From Streptosporangium lutulentum (GTDB lineage Bacteria > Actinomycetota > Actinomycetes > Streptosporangiales > Streptosporangiaceae), in NCBI RefSeq assembly GCF_030811455.1, contig NZ_JAUSQU010000001.1:1612001-1676000 (forward strand): 64,000 nucleotides of DNA. Reading direction: 5' to 3'. The notes under the pieces were generated by a model. The model ran no database searches. It worked only from the letters and a program-made list of their open reading frames with translations, and was not told the DNA's origin. Shown piece after piece: positions 26,139 to 35,375 of the stretch. Both the position numbers and the translations under genes were made by a program. Numbering within the stretch: the first letter of the stretch is position 1; the number at the start of each line of letters is the position of its first letter.

Positions 26139-27818
26139 ATGACCCTGAACACAAGCGACGACCCGGGCAGTTTCGCCGACCTGGGACTGCGCCCGGAGCT
26201 TCTCCGGGCGCTCTCCAGCCTTGGCTACGAGGAGCCCACTCCCATCCAGCGTGAGGCGATCCCGCCTCTGCTGGAGGGGCGCGACCTGCTGGGGCAGGCC
26301 GCGACGGGGACGGGCAAGACGGCCGCTTTCGCGCTTCCGGTGCTTCATCGGATGTCGCTGGAGGGCAGGGGCGCGGAGCCGATGGCGCTGGTGCTCGTGC
26401 CCACGCGCGAGCTGGCCGTCCAGGTCTCGGAGGCGGTCCACCGCTACGGCCGTGACCTGGACGTGCGCGTCCTGCCGATCTACGGCGGGCAGCCCATCGG
26501 CCGGCAGTTGCGTGAGCTCGAACGCGGGGTCGACGTCGTCGTCGCGACGCCGGGGCGTGCCCTCGACCACATCGGCCGCAGGACCCTTCGCCTGGGCGGT
26601 CTCAAGATGGTCGTCCTGGACGAGGCGGACGAGATGCTCGACATGGGCTTCGCCGACGAGATCGAGGCGATCCTCCAGGAGACCCCCGAGGATCGTCAGA
26701 CGGTGCTCTTCTCGGCGACGATGCCGTCCCGTATCAACGGAATCGCCCGCCGCCACCTCCAGGACCCGGTCCGGATCCAGACCGGGCGGGAGATGGCCGC
26801 CCCGGGGGAGGCCCCGCTGGTACGGCAGACCGCGTACGTGGTCCCCCGGGCGCACAAGCCGGCGGCGCTCGGGCGGGTGCTGGACGTCGAGTCTCCCTCG
26901 GCGGCGATCGTCTTCTGCCGCACGCGAGACGAGGTCGACCGGCTCACCGAGACCCTGAACGGGCGCGGTTACCGCGCGGAGGCGCTGCACGGAGGGATGA
27001 GCCAGGAGCAGCGCGACCGGGTGATGGGGCGGGTGCGGAACGGGACCGCGGACCTGCTCGTCGCGACCGACGTGGCCGCGCGCGGGCTCGACGTCGAGCA
27101 GCTCACCCACGTGATCAACTACGACGTTCCCTCCGCGCCCGACTCGTACGTGCACCGGATCGGCCGGGTCGGCAGGGCGGGCCGCGAGGGCGTCGCGATC
27201 ACCCTGGCGGAGCCGCGAGAGCACCGGATGCTCAAGACCATAGAGCGGGTGACCAAGAGCCGGATCACGGTCGAGAAGGTGCCGACCGTCGCCGATCTGC
27301 ACGCCCGGCAGCTGGAGATGACGCGTTCCGCGCTGCACGAGAGCCTCCTGGAGGACGACCTGGAGCGCTTCCGCGTCGTGGTCGAGACGCTCACCGACGA
27401 GTTCGACATCATGGAGGTGGCGCTCGCCGCGGTGAAGCTGGCACACGAGGCCAGCGGGGTGACGGCCGACGAGGAGGAGATCCCGGAGGTCGACCTGAGG
27501 ACCGAGCGGGAGGGACGTGGTCGCCGCGAGACGGCCGGCCGCGACGATCGGCGCGGTCGCGCACCGGCGGGCGGGATGACACGCCTGTTCGTCGGCGCCG
27601 GCCGCAGCAGCAGGATCCGGCCGCAGGACCTGGTCGGCGCGATAGCCAACGAGTCACGCCTCAGTGGGCGTGACATCGGGGCGATCGAGATCTCCGACCG
27701 GTTCTCGCTCGTGGAGGTCCCCGAGTCCGCGGCCGACGAGGTGGTCGCCGCCCTGCGGGAGAGCAGCATCAAGGGGAAAAGGGTGACGGTCCGCAGGGAG
27801 CGGGACGGCAGGCGTTAG
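26139..27818 (+). CDS. DEAD-box RNA helicase with DbpA-type RNA-binding domain
   Basis: 559 residues. All helicase motifs are present: Q motif PTPIQ, motif I ATGTGKT (55-61), PTRELA, DEAD, SAT, and HRIGRVGRAG. The core ends near residue 370. A helical dimerisation-type region follows, then a basic/acidic spacer and a C-terminal DbpA-like RNA-binding domain (TRLFVGAGRSSRIRPQDL to the end). This matches the DeaD/CsdA class that unwinds RNA in ribosome assembly and mRNA decay, often cold-induced. GAGGAG sits eight bases before the ATG. It is convergent with the MocR gene. Confidence 0.93.
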   Translation: MTLNTSDDPGSFADLGLRPELLRALSSLGYEEPTPIQREAIPPLLEGRDLLGQAATGTGKTAAFALPVLHRMSLEGRGAEPMALVLVPTRELAVQVSEAVHRYGRDLDVRVLPIYGGQPIGRQLRELERGVDVVVATPGRALDHIGRRTLRLGGLKMVVLDEADEMLDMGFADEIEAILQETPEDRQTVLFSATMPSRINGIARRHLQDPVRIQTGREMAAPGEAPLVRQTAYVVPRAHKPAALGRVLDVESPSAAIVFCRTRDEVDRLTETLNGRGYRAEALHGGMSQEQRDRVMGRVRNGTADLLVATDVAARGLDVEQLTHVINYDVPSAPDSYVHRIGRVGRAGREGVAITLAEPREHRMLKTIERVTKSRITVEKVPTVADLHARQLEMTRSALHESLLEDDLERFRVVVETLTDEFDIMEVALAAVKLAHEASGVTADEEEIPEVDLRTEREGRGRRETAGRDDRRGRAPAGGMTRLFVGAGRSSRIRPQDLVGAIANESRLSGRDIGAIEISDRFSLVEVPESAADEVVAALRESSIKGKRVTVRRERDGRR

Positions 27819-27939
27819 CCGGCCGTCGAGGAACCGTCCGCCACGTCCGGCCGGGCCGGCCCGTTGACGCAGGCTCCCGCCGGGACCGATCAGTGTGGCC
27901 GTGACCCCGTCCGCCAACGGTCGTGACCGGATCCCGCTG

Positions 27940-29442
27940 TCAGAGCAGACGCCGTACGACGTCGCCGAGGGTCGCCACGCCTTCGCCGATGTCGGTCGGC
28001 GTGCTCGCGGCGTACCCCAGGACAAGCCCTGGCCGGCTCGGGCGCTGGCTGTGCCATGACAACGGCTGCACCTTCACGCCACGCGCGAGCGCCGCTTCGG
28101 CGAGGTCGGCGTCGGCGAACCCGGCCTCGAAGGTGATCATCAGGTGCAGGCCCGCCGCGGCACCGTGCACGACCGCGCGCGGAAGGTGGGTTCTCAGCGC
28201 GTCGATCATGGCGTCCCGGCGGCGGCGGTGGCGTCCCCGGAGGAAACGTAGCTGGCGCTCCATCTCGCCCGACTCCATCAGCCGAGCCAGAACCAGCTGT
28301 GGCAGTACGGCGTTGCCGAGGTCGGCGTACCGTTTGGCGGCTACGAGGTCCTCCCGGTACTTCGGTGGGGCGAGGAGCCATCCCACTCGCAGAGCGGGAG
28401 CGAGCAGCTTGGACACGCTCCCGGTGTAGCAGACGTGCTCGGCGAGCATCGACCGCAGGGCGGGGACCGGAGGGCGGTCGTAACGGTGTTCGGCGTCGTA
28501 GTCGTCCTCGACGATCAGCCCGCCCTCACCGGCCCACCGCATCAGCTCACGACGTCTCTCCCCGCTGAGCACCACCCCGGTGGGAAACTGGTGCGCCGGG
28601 GTCAGCAGGACGGCCGGAGCGCCCTGGGCACGCAACTCATCGACACGGATTCCTTCGGAGTCGACCGTGACCGGCGGGGTGTCCAACCGCCAGTTGCGCA
28701 GATGCTGACGAGTGCCGAGCGATCCGGGGTCCTCCACCGCCACCGCGGAGATCCCGTCATGACGGAGCACCTGCGCGAGCAGTCCGAGTGCTTGAGCGGT
28801 GCCGGCGACGATGAGCACCTCACGCGGATCCACCCTGATCCCGCGATTGCGGGCCAGCCAGTTCGCGACGGCGAGACGCAACGCCGACGTCCCCCGGGGA
28901 TCTCCGTATCCGAAGTCGGCCGCGGAGAGGTCGCTGAGTACCGAACGCTCAGCCCGCAGCCAGGCCGTCCGCGGAAACGCGGCCAGGTCGGGCACCCCGG
29001 GCGACAGATCGATCCGGGCCGGAACCGCTCGCAACGCGTCGAAGGCGTCCGCGCCGGGCGCGGCGGCGAACAACGCACGCGCCGGCGGCGGGCCGGCGGG
29101 CACGGGTGGCCGCGCTGCCACCGGCGCTGTCATCGGCGCTGTCACCGGCGCGGCGACGACGACCGTTCCGCCCCGGCCTCGCCCGGCGACGTGCCCGTCC
29201 TCGCTCAGGCGCTGGTAGGCCTCGGTGACAACGCCGCGGGACACGTGCAGCTCACCGGCCAGAATCCGCGTGGCAGGCAGCCTGCTCCCGACCGGCAGGC
29301 GTCCGTCCGATATCGCGAGCCGAAGGTGCCGGGCCAGCCAGGTGGACAGTCCACCCGCCGGCGCGTCACCGATGTTCAGCTGAAGGAAATCGGTCCCAGA
29401 CGTTATGGACCTGTCGGAAGCGTCTTCATTGGACCTGTTCAC
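27940..29442 (-). CDS. MocR/PdxR-type GntR regulator with aminotransferase domain
   Basis: 500 residues. An N-terminal winged helix of the GntR class (about 35-100: LAISDGRLPVGSRLPATR, LAGELHVSRGVVTEAYQRL) is joined by an A/P-rich linker to a fold-type I aminotransferase domain. PLP-site residues are visible: the lysine in TGSVSKLLAPALRVGW and the aspartate/tyrosine in VEDDYDAEHRYD. MocR proteins sense PLP or amino compounds and control a neighbouring gene; here that is the divergent LysE-type exporter only 69 bases away. GTG start at 29442. Confidence 0.9.
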   Translation of the reverse strand: MNRSNEDASDRSITSGTDFLQLNIGDAPAGGLSTWLARHLRLAISDGRLPVGSRLPATRILAGELHVSRGVVTEAYQRLSEDGHVAGRGRGGTVVVAAPVTAPMTAPVAARPPVPAGPPPARALFAAAPGADAFDALRAVPARIDLSPGVPDLAAFPRTAWLRAERSVLSDLSAADFGYGDPRGTSALRLAVANWLARNRGIRVDPREVLIVAGTAQALGLLAQVLRHDGISAVAVEDPGSLGTRQHLRNWRLDTPPVTVDSEGIRVDELRAQGAPAVLLTPAHQFPTGVVLSGERRRELMRWAGEGGLIVEDDYDAEHRYDRPPVPALRSMLAEHVCYTGSVSKLLAPALRVGWLLAPPKYREDLVAAKRYADLGNAVLPQLVLARLMESGEMERQLRFLRGRHRRRRDAMIDALRTHLPRAVVHGAAAGLHLMITFEAGFADADLAEAALARGVKVQPLSWHSQRPSRPGLVLGYAASTPTDIGEGVATLGDVVRRLL

Positions 29443-29451
29443 CGGGCCATT

Positions 29452-29477
29452 GTGTCAGCAGGGTGAACCTATGACAC
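29452..29477. promoter_or_regulatory. Candidate operator between MocR and LysE genes
   Basis: GTGTCA (29452-29457) and TGACAC (29472-29477) form a perfect 6-bp inverted repeat, 14 bases apart, in the 69-bp divergent gap. A direct repeat TGGACCTGT also occurs twice in the first codons of the regulator (around 29406 and 29430); MocR proteins commonly bind direct repeats. Confidence 0.45.
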
Positions 29478-29511
29478 TGATCTGCTCGACCCGCCCTGCC
29501 AGGAGTTCGCT

Positions 29512-30123
29512 GTGAGCGTCGCGTTCTTGGTGACCACGCTCGTCATGGTCGCCACACCTGGCACAGGCGTTGTCTACACACTGTCGGCCGGCCTCTCCCG
29601 CGGACGTCGCGCAAGCGTCGTGGCCGCGGTGGGATGCACGCTCGGCATCGTTCCGCACATGGTGGCGACGATCACCGGTCTCGCGGCGCTGCTCCACACG
29701 AGTGCACTGGCATTCCAGGTCCTGAAATATCTGGGTGTGGCCTATCTCCTCTACATGGCGTGGGCCACGCTCAAGGACAAGAACGCGATCGTCGTGGAAG
29801 AGGAGACCGCCCCTCGCCCAGCGATCAGGGTGATCATCTCCGGCATTCTGATCAACCTCCTCAACCCGAAGTTGACCATGTTCTTCTTCGCGTTCCTGCC
29901 GCAGTTCGTGAGCACCGGCGAGCCGGGCTCCCTCCTGCGGATGGTGGAGTTGAGTGCCGTCTTCATGCTGTTCACGTTCGTCGTCTTCGCCGCCTACGGC
30001 ATTTTCGCCGCCTCGATGAGGGACCACGTGACCTCGCGACCTCGGGTGATGGCCTGGATGGGCCGGATCTTCGCCGGTTCCTTCGTCGCGCTCAGCGTCA
30101 AACTCGCCTTCACCGATCAATAG
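29512..30123 (+). CDS. LysE/RhtB-family amino-acid exporter
   Basis: 203 residues with about six membrane segments. The family opening VMVATPGTGVVYTLSAGLSRG (a conserved TPGP-like motif, here TPGT) and LINLLNPKLTMFFFAFLPQF are diagnostic. It exports amino acids or related small molecules across the cytoplasmic membrane. GTG start with AGGAG six bases upstream. It is divergently paired with a MocR regulator, which probably controls it. Confidence 0.9.
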   Translation: MSVAFLVTTLVMVATPGTGVVYTLSAGLSRGRRASVVAAVGCTLGIVPHMVATITGLAALLHTSALAFQVLKYLGVAYLLYMAWATLKDKNAIVVEEETAPRPAIRVIISGILINLLNPKLTMFFFAFLPQFVSTGEPGSLLRMVELSAVFMLFTFVVFAAYGIFAASMRDHVTSRPRVMAWMGRIFAGSFVALSVKLAFTDQ

Positions 30124-30299
30124 ATCCAGGCCGCGGAAGGAACGGCTCTCGTGGCATCCGGCGGAGCCGCCGGGCGATCCGGGCCGGCGGCCCGGCCGCC
30201 CCGGCCGCCCCGGACGCGGCGGATCGGCATCGGGCCGCCGGTGCGCGGGGCGGCTCCGTGCGCACCTGGCCCTCCGGCCGATACGGCCGCGCCCGGAGG

Positions 30300-31271
30300 T
30301 CAGCGAAGCAGCGCCCGGCGCAGCGCGACCACCCGCTCGGCGGCGGCCCGGCGGCTGATCTCCGCCTCGGGGATCATCCCGTCGAAGCTGTGGAAGGCCC
30401 CCGGGTACAGGTGGAACTCGGTGGAGACGCCCGCCTGCACCAGCCGCTGGGCGTAGTCGACGCACTCGTCCCTGAAGACCTCCAGTTCGCCGACGTCGAG
30501 GTAGGCGGGGGGCAGACCGGACAGGTCGGCCATGCGGGCGGGGGCGGCGTACGGCGAGACGTCGTCCGTACCCGCGGCGTCACCCAGGAGCGCACTCCAC
30601 CCGAGGAGGTTGGCGCCCCGGTTCCAGACGACCGCCTCGGCGAACTCCCGGCTGGACGGGGTGACGTTGCGGTCGTCCAGCATCGGGCAGACGAGCAGTT
30701 GGAACGCCAGGGCCGGGCCGCCGCGGTCGCGGGCCAGCAGCACGGTGCCGGCGGCGAGACCTCCTCCGGCGCTGAGCCCGCCCACCGCGATGCGGTCGGG
30801 GTCGATGCCGAGTTCGGCGGCGTTCTTGGCGGTCCAGACGAGACCGGCGTAGCAGTCCTCCACCGGTGCCGGATGCGGGTGCTCGGGCGCGAGGCGGTAG
30901 TCGACGGATACGGCCACGCATCCCAGCCGGATGACGTACTCGACCATGCGCAGGTCGTCCATCTCGGGGTCGCCGATGATCATCCCGCCGCCGTGGATCC
31001 AGTAGACGCCGGGAACGGCGCCCTCCTGTCCGGCGAGACGGTAGATCCGCAGCCGGATGTCGGGCTCGCCCTCCGGGCCGGGCACCATCCGGTCCTCGAT
31101 CGTGACCCGGTCGTCAAGCGCGACCGGGGCCATCGCGGCACGCATCGCGTTCATCTGGACGCGGATGCCGGGCAGGTCCTCCAGCCGGATGGCGGACAGG
31201 TCGGAGGCGGGGAGGGGAGACCGCAGGAGAGCGGCCCCCAGCTCGGGATCGATGTTCGGGTGAAGTTCCAT
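30300..31271 (-). CDS. Alpha/beta hydrolase, hormone-sensitive-lipase (HSL) family
   Basis: 323 residues. The oxyanion motif HGGG (WIHGGGMIIG) and the nucleophile GLSAGGG mark the HSL/acetyl-esterase family; VSVDYRLAPEHPHPAPVED is its usual signature. A C-terminal His in GAFHSFDG completes the triad. It likely hydrolyses short-chain esters or lactones in the cytoplasm. I prefer the ATG at 31271, with AAGGTGA in front, over the GTG at 31280 that overlaps that ribosome site. It is convergent with the exporter gene. Confidence 0.87.
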   Translation of the reverse strand: MELHPNIDPELGAALLRSPLPASDLSAIRLEDLPGIRVQMNAMRAAMAPVALDDRVTIEDRMVPGPEGEPDIRLRIYRLAGQEGAVPGVYWIHGGGMIIGDPEMDDLRMVEYVIRLGCVAVSVDYRLAPEHPHPAPVEDCYAGLVWTAKNAAELGIDPDRIAVGGLSAGGGLAAGTVLLARDRGGPALAFQLLVCPMLDDRNVTPSSREFAEAVVWNRGANLLGWSALLGDAAGTDDVSPYAAPARMADLSGLPPAYLDVGELEVFRDECVDYAQRLVQAGVSTEFHLYPGAFHSFDGMIPEAEISRRAAAERVVALRRALLR

Positions 31272-31526
31272 ACCACTCACCTTCGGGAGGACGGCAGCGC
31301 CGGGCCGTGCGATCGGCCCTGCCGTCGATCATGGGCGGATCCGGGCCCCTTCACAACCGGAAGACGGCCACGACGAAGGAGCATACGACCGCCGGTTGGC
31401 GGTCACCCGACCGGTATGCCGGCGACAGGGCGCACCTCTGGCACGTGTAATGACGAAGAAATCTGGGCGTCATGGGCTTCCCGGGGTGCTTGTCAGCGCT
31501 GTTTTCCCGGGTGACAGCCTTAAGGG

Positions 31527-31694
31527 ATGAGGTATTCAGACAGAAGCGGGGGACTGTCTGGCACGGAGCGAGAGCGATGTGAGGCGCTGCGGCTTCGGGC
31601 GGCGGACATGCTCTCCGGAGGAGCTTCTTTTCGAGACAGCCTTTCGAGACGCATTATGGCCGCGATGCGTCTCAGGTGTGGATGGTTCTCGTGA
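31527..31694 (+). pseudogene. Remnant of an IS630-type transposase N-terminus
   Basis: A 55-codon frame opens with MRYSDRSGGLSGTERERCEALRL and then loses sense. The GGGL-type opening with an ERER...EALRL helix is typical of IS630-family transposase N-terminal helix-turn-helix domains. The rest of the gene is missing, and it ends 40 bases before the left end of the IS3-family element. Confidence 0.4.
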
Positions 31695-31734
31695 ACGACC
31701 GTTTGTGAGAGCCTTCGGCGCTGCTTAGGTGTCC

Positions 31735-31761
31735 TGGGCCACCCCGAGTTAGTTGGAGGCT
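31735..31761 (+). repeat. IS left terminal inverted repeat
   Basis: 27 bp. It pairs with 33008-33034 with mismatches confined mainly to the centre. The outer TGGGCC and inner TTGGAGGCT are identical. Confidence 0.8.
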
Positions 31762-31786
31762 CCGATACCTGGAAGGGTGAGGAGTT

Positions 31787-32104
31787 ATGGCACCACCGAG
31801 GAAGTATGCCCCTGAGCTGCGGGAACGCGCTGTCCGTATGGTTTTCGAGCTGCGTGCGGCCGGTGAGGGGGCGGGCGTGCTGGCCCGGGTCGCAGACCAG
31901 CTCGGGGTGCACCGCGAGGCGCTACGGACCTGGGTGCGCCAGGCCGAGGTCGATGGCGGGAAGCGCCCGGGGACATCGACTTCTGACGCCCAGCGGATCA
32001 CCGAACTCGAGCGTGAGAATCGCGAGTTGCGGCGGGCGAACGAGATCCTGAAGGCCGCCTCGGCGTATTTCGCCCGGGAACTCGATCCCAGACTGCCGCG
32101 CTAG
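31787..32104 (+). CDS. IS3-family transposase OrfA
   Basis: 105 residues with a helix-turn-helix (KYAPELRERAVRMVFELR, LGVHREALRTWVRQAE) and a C-terminal leucine-zipper-like helix (ITELERENRELRRANEILK). It binds the IS ends and regulates OrfB. GGTGAGGAG precedes the ATG. The stop lies at 32102-32104. Confidence 0.9.
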   Translation: MAPPRKYAPELRERAVRMVFELRAAGEGAGVLARVADQLGVHREALRTWVRQAEVDGGKRPGTSTSDAQRITELERENRELRRANEILKAASAYFARELDPRLPR

Positions 32105-32139
32105 TCGAGTTCATCGATACCCATCGCGAACGGTTCGGT

Positions 32140-33009
32140 GTGGAGCCGATCTGTGCCGTGCTGGAGTTCGCGCCGTCCACGTACTGGGCGGCGAAGAAAC
32201 GGGAGTCGAATCCGTCGGCTCGTGCGGTCCGGGACGAAGAGGTGAAAAAGGAGATCCTGAAAGTGTGGAACGGCCCGGGACGTGGCCTATATGGGGCGCG
32301 GAAGGTGTGGGGCCAGCTCAACCGCCAGGGCGTCACGGTCGCCCGGTGCACGGTCGAGCGGCTGATGCGCGAGCTGGGCCTGTGCGGGGCGACCTGGTCG
32401 CGCAAACGGCCCCGGACCACCGTCCCCGGCGCCGATCGACCCGGTGACCTGCTGGAACGCAACTTCACCGCGGGCCGGCCGGACCTGCGATGGGTCGCGG
32501 ACATCACCTATGTCGCCACCGCCTCCGGCTGGGTGTACACCGCGTTCGTCCAGGACCTGTACTCCCGTCGGATCGTCGGCTGGCAGGTCGCCGACCACCT
32601 GGGCACCGATCTGGCACTCGACGCCCTGGAAATGGCGATCTGGGCGCGTGGAGGCGTCATCGATGACCTTGTTCACCATTCCGATAGAGGCGTTCAATAT
32701 ACTTCTATCCGCTACGCCGAACGGCTCGACCAGGTCGGTGCGGCTCGTTCTGTGGGCAGCAAAGGCGATTCGTATGACAATGCCGCTGCGGAGTCGCTCA
32801 ACAGTCTCTACAAGAAGGAGCTAATCGAGTTCCATGGCGGCTGGAAAGGCGTCATGGATGTGACGATTTCCACCATGGAATGGGTTGCCTGGTATAATTC
32901 TGAAAGGCTACATTCTTACTGCGGGAACGTTCCTCCGGCCGAGTACGAGGAGACGTTCCACCGATCAACCGCCGACGGCGGCCTGGCGATCGAGAACCAA
33001 GCGATCTAG
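32140..33009 (+). CDS. IS3-family transposase OrfB (DDE integrase core)
   Basis: 289 residues from the ATG at 32140. The frame, in -1 phase to OrfA, is already open and family-like upstream (VEFIDTHRERFGVEP from 32104), so the natural product is probably an OrfAB fusion made by -1 frameshifting; no classical A6G slippery site was found. DDE residues are visible: D in WVADITYV, D in HSDRGVQYTS and E in NAAAESLNSLYK. The stop overlaps the right inverted repeat. Confidence 0.9.
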   Translation: MEPICAVLEFAPSTYWAAKKRESNPSARAVRDEEVKKEILKVWNGPGRGLYGARKVWGQLNRQGVTVARCTVERLMRELGLCGATWSRKRPRTTVPGADRPGDLLERNFTAGRPDLRWVADITYVATASGWVYTAFVQDLYSRRIVGWQVADHLGTDLALDALEMAIWARGGVIDDLVHHSDRGVQYTSIRYAERLDQVGAARSVGSKGDSYDNAAAESLNSLYKKELIEFHGGWKGVMDVTISTMEWVAWYNSERLHSYCGNVPPAEYEETFHRSTADGGLAIENQAI

Positions 33010-33034
33010 CCTCCAACTTCACCGGGGCGGCCCA
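33008..33034 (-). repeat. IS right terminal inverted repeat
   Basis: Partner of 31735-31761. It ends in ...GGCCCA at 33034 and includes the last bases of the OrfB stop codon. Confidence 0.8.
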
Positions 33035-33137
33035 TCCACCAAACCGGATCAATTCCAGAGGCCAAGTTCCACAGCTCGTTGGCACGCTGCGTGATTCAGG
33101 TTTGGCTCACCCCGATGCTGCGTGACCACGCCGTCGA

Positions 33138-34893
33138 TCAAGCTGGCCATGGTGTGTTCCATGTCCGATCCTCGTCAATGCCGTTGCCGATGACCCGCAG
33201 TGTGGAGCTCAAGCCCTGCGGACCAAGGGAGCAGGCGGCGCGGACGGTCCTCAGCTCACCGGTCGCGCCAACGATGATGTCGGTCTGTGTGTTGAGCTGT
33301 GTCGCTGAGGGATTGTGAGCGTGCGTGGAAATCTCGTATGTGTGGAGGAGTTCAATGGGTTCGCCTTCCACGGTGCGGCCCTTTGAAAGCCACCCACCGC
33401 GGACGACGACTTCTGTGCCGTCCGCGTTCTCTTCGAGGGTCACAGCTACTTGCTGATCGACCATCCGATCGTTCTCCCTTGCGCGGGTAGCCGCAGGCAG
33501 TTCGAAGGGTGCTGTCATGTCGTGGGTGGGCACTGTCGGCAGATGGAGAATGCTGCTGTACTGCGGACCGACGAGCACTTCGTAGCCAGCGGCGGAGAGC
33601 TGAGGCCAGTACTCGGGAAAGTCCGCCGCGCTGAGCGTCAGCTGAAGGCGGTGTCCGGCTTTCAGCCGATAGCGGGTGGGGTCGAAGTCCATCTCGATCT
33701 GATGGCCGGCATCGGCCACTTCTCGTGATTCGGGCACCCCGGTGTAAGGCGGTGGGTTGGACAGACGTTGGAAGCCGCGTGTGATCAGTGTCGTGTGGCC
33801 GTTTGGCGCGATGTCGTTGAGTTTCGCTACTACGTCCACGTCGAGGTGCGCAACAACCAGGGAGAGGCTGATGCGCGGTGCTCCGGCGATGTCGAGAGTT
33901 GAGTCGAGCACGTCGGAGATGAATATGGCGGATCGGGTCACATCGCGCCTCTGATCACGGGGGGCTGCTGCCATCCCCAGACCTGCGGCGACTCCGACCG
34001 TTGCGTCGAAAGCGACAGGAACACGGCTCGGTGCCGCCGATGGTCCGGTGCTCAGTCTGCCGTCGGAGAGGTAGAGGGTGCGGTCGGTGGGGGGCACGGC
34101 AGGATAGTGTTCGGCGAACTCCCACTGGTCAGCGCCCATGATGTAGGTGGACACGATCGGTGCGGGTGTGGCTTCGGGCTGAACTTTCCGCAGATGTTCG
34201 TCGAACCAGTCGATGGTCAAGGCCACGGAATCGACCGGAGCCTGCTCCTGCCCTTCGGGCATACCGTGTAGCCAGGGCCCGCAAATGATGCGGCGAGGTG
34301 CATTGATGGCCGCGAAGTCGCGCCATGCGCCGACGACATTGGTGTCTCGCCAGCCGGTGAAGATGAGGGTGGGCACATCGATGGTGGCCGGGTCGACCTC
34401 CCGCCCCTGCCAGTAATGGTCGCGGTGCGGATGCTCTGTCCACGCGTCGTGCCAGGGTCTTGCCGCCTGGAGACGTGCTGAGAACGCTGAAGGATCGAGC
34501 CATGGTGATGTGAGTGGCAGGGCGGTCAGGGCCAGCATCATCGTTGACCACTCGCCAATGATCATGGCCAGTCCCACGGCGCCTTTGCGTGCCACCTCGT
34601 CGGAGTAGGGATCTGTTGATCCCTCGATCGCCACTACGGCTCGCAGCGACGGAGCTCCGCTGGTCGCTGCGCGCAGCGCCGTGATGCCCCCGTACGACAG
34701 GCCCCAGACTGCCACCCGTCCGTTACACCATTGCTGATCAGCGAGTTGCTCGATGATGTCGTAGATGTCGTCCTGTTCGACCTTCTCGAACGCATCGGAC
34801 TTGACACCCTCCGAGGCTCCGGTCCCGCGGAAGTCGACCACGGCGACGGCGTACCCGGCTCTGGTGAACCTTTCCAACTGCGGTGTCCCTCCC
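33138..34893 (-). pseudogene. 5'-truncated CocE/NonD-type (X-Pro dipeptidyl-peptidase S15) hydrolase
   Basis: About 585 codons remain, from [15 protein letters not shown] to the natural stop. The serine hydrolase triad is present: Ser in [10 protein letters not shown], Asp in FTGWRDTN and His in CGPWLHGM. A C-terminal jelly-roll domain typical of CocE/NonD enzymes follows. Roughly the first 100 residues are missing, because the frame runs at 34893/34894 into the end of an IS3-family element. No native start remains. Intact relatives hydrolyse acyl esters or N-acyl compounds. It may once have ended the operon that starts at 38933. Confidence 0.8.
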
Positions 34894-34964
34894 TGCCAAA
34901 ATGGACAGAGGTAGCAAGTAGGCATAAAACTCTGTATCGAGGGCGGGGAAGGAGACATCCCTTC

Positions 34965-35375
34965 GTGGAAGCAAGCAAGCTGGATCCGCAAATCCCTGAC
35001 CCGCAGGTGCGTGAGCGGGCTGCGGTCCGCCGATACACCGCGGCCTACAAGGCCCGGATCCTGGCGGAGTACGACCAGCTCGACAAGGCCGGCAAGGGCG
35101 CGCTGATGCGCCGGGAAGGCCTGTACTCGTCGTTGATCTCCAGTTGGAAGACAGCCCGAGACCATGGCGCGAGCGAGGCTCTGGCCCGGCCGGTCGGCCG
35201 CCCCAAGGCCGATCCACGCGATAAGAAGATCGACACGCTGGAGGGCGAGGTTGAGCGGCTGCGCGCCGAACTCGACAAGACCCGCCAAGTGATCGAGGTG
35301 CAGGGAAAGCTCTTCGCGCTGCTGGATCAGTTCGCCACCGGCAGCGAGGCACCGACGGGCCGGGGCGAGCAGTGA
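34965..35375 (+). CDS. IS3-family transposase OrfA (second element)
   Basis: 136 residues. The helix-turn-helix ([35 protein letters not shown]) is followed by a coiled coil ([19 protein letters not shown]). The GTG at 34965 has GGAG ten bases upstream; the frame is open further upstream but that lies outside the element. It overlaps OrfB as GTGA, so expression of OrfB is by coupling rather than frameshifting. Confidence 0.82.
   Translation: MEASKLDPQIPDPQVRERAAVRRYTAAYKARILAEYDQLDKAGKGALMRREGLYSSLISSWKTARDHGASEALARPVGRPKADPRDKKIDTLEGEVERLRAELDKTRQVIEVQGKLFALLDQFATGSEAPTGRGEQ

Larger units (their letters stand above)
31735..33034 (+). mobile_element. Complete IS3-family insertion sequence, 1300 bp
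   Basis: Imperfect 27-bp terminal inverted repeats (31735-31761 and 33008-33034) start with TGGGCC and share CCCCG and TTGGAGGCT. The element carries orfA and orfB in the -1 phase, as expected for IS3. The bases flanking it are TCC on both sides (31732-31734 and 33035-33037), consistent with a 3-bp target duplication. The element looks intact and potentially active. Confidence 0.85.

Noticed and set aside
25854-27446. 530-codon minus-strand frame opposite the helicase
   Set aside because: All helicase motifs are on the plus strand; the opposite frame is a shadow.
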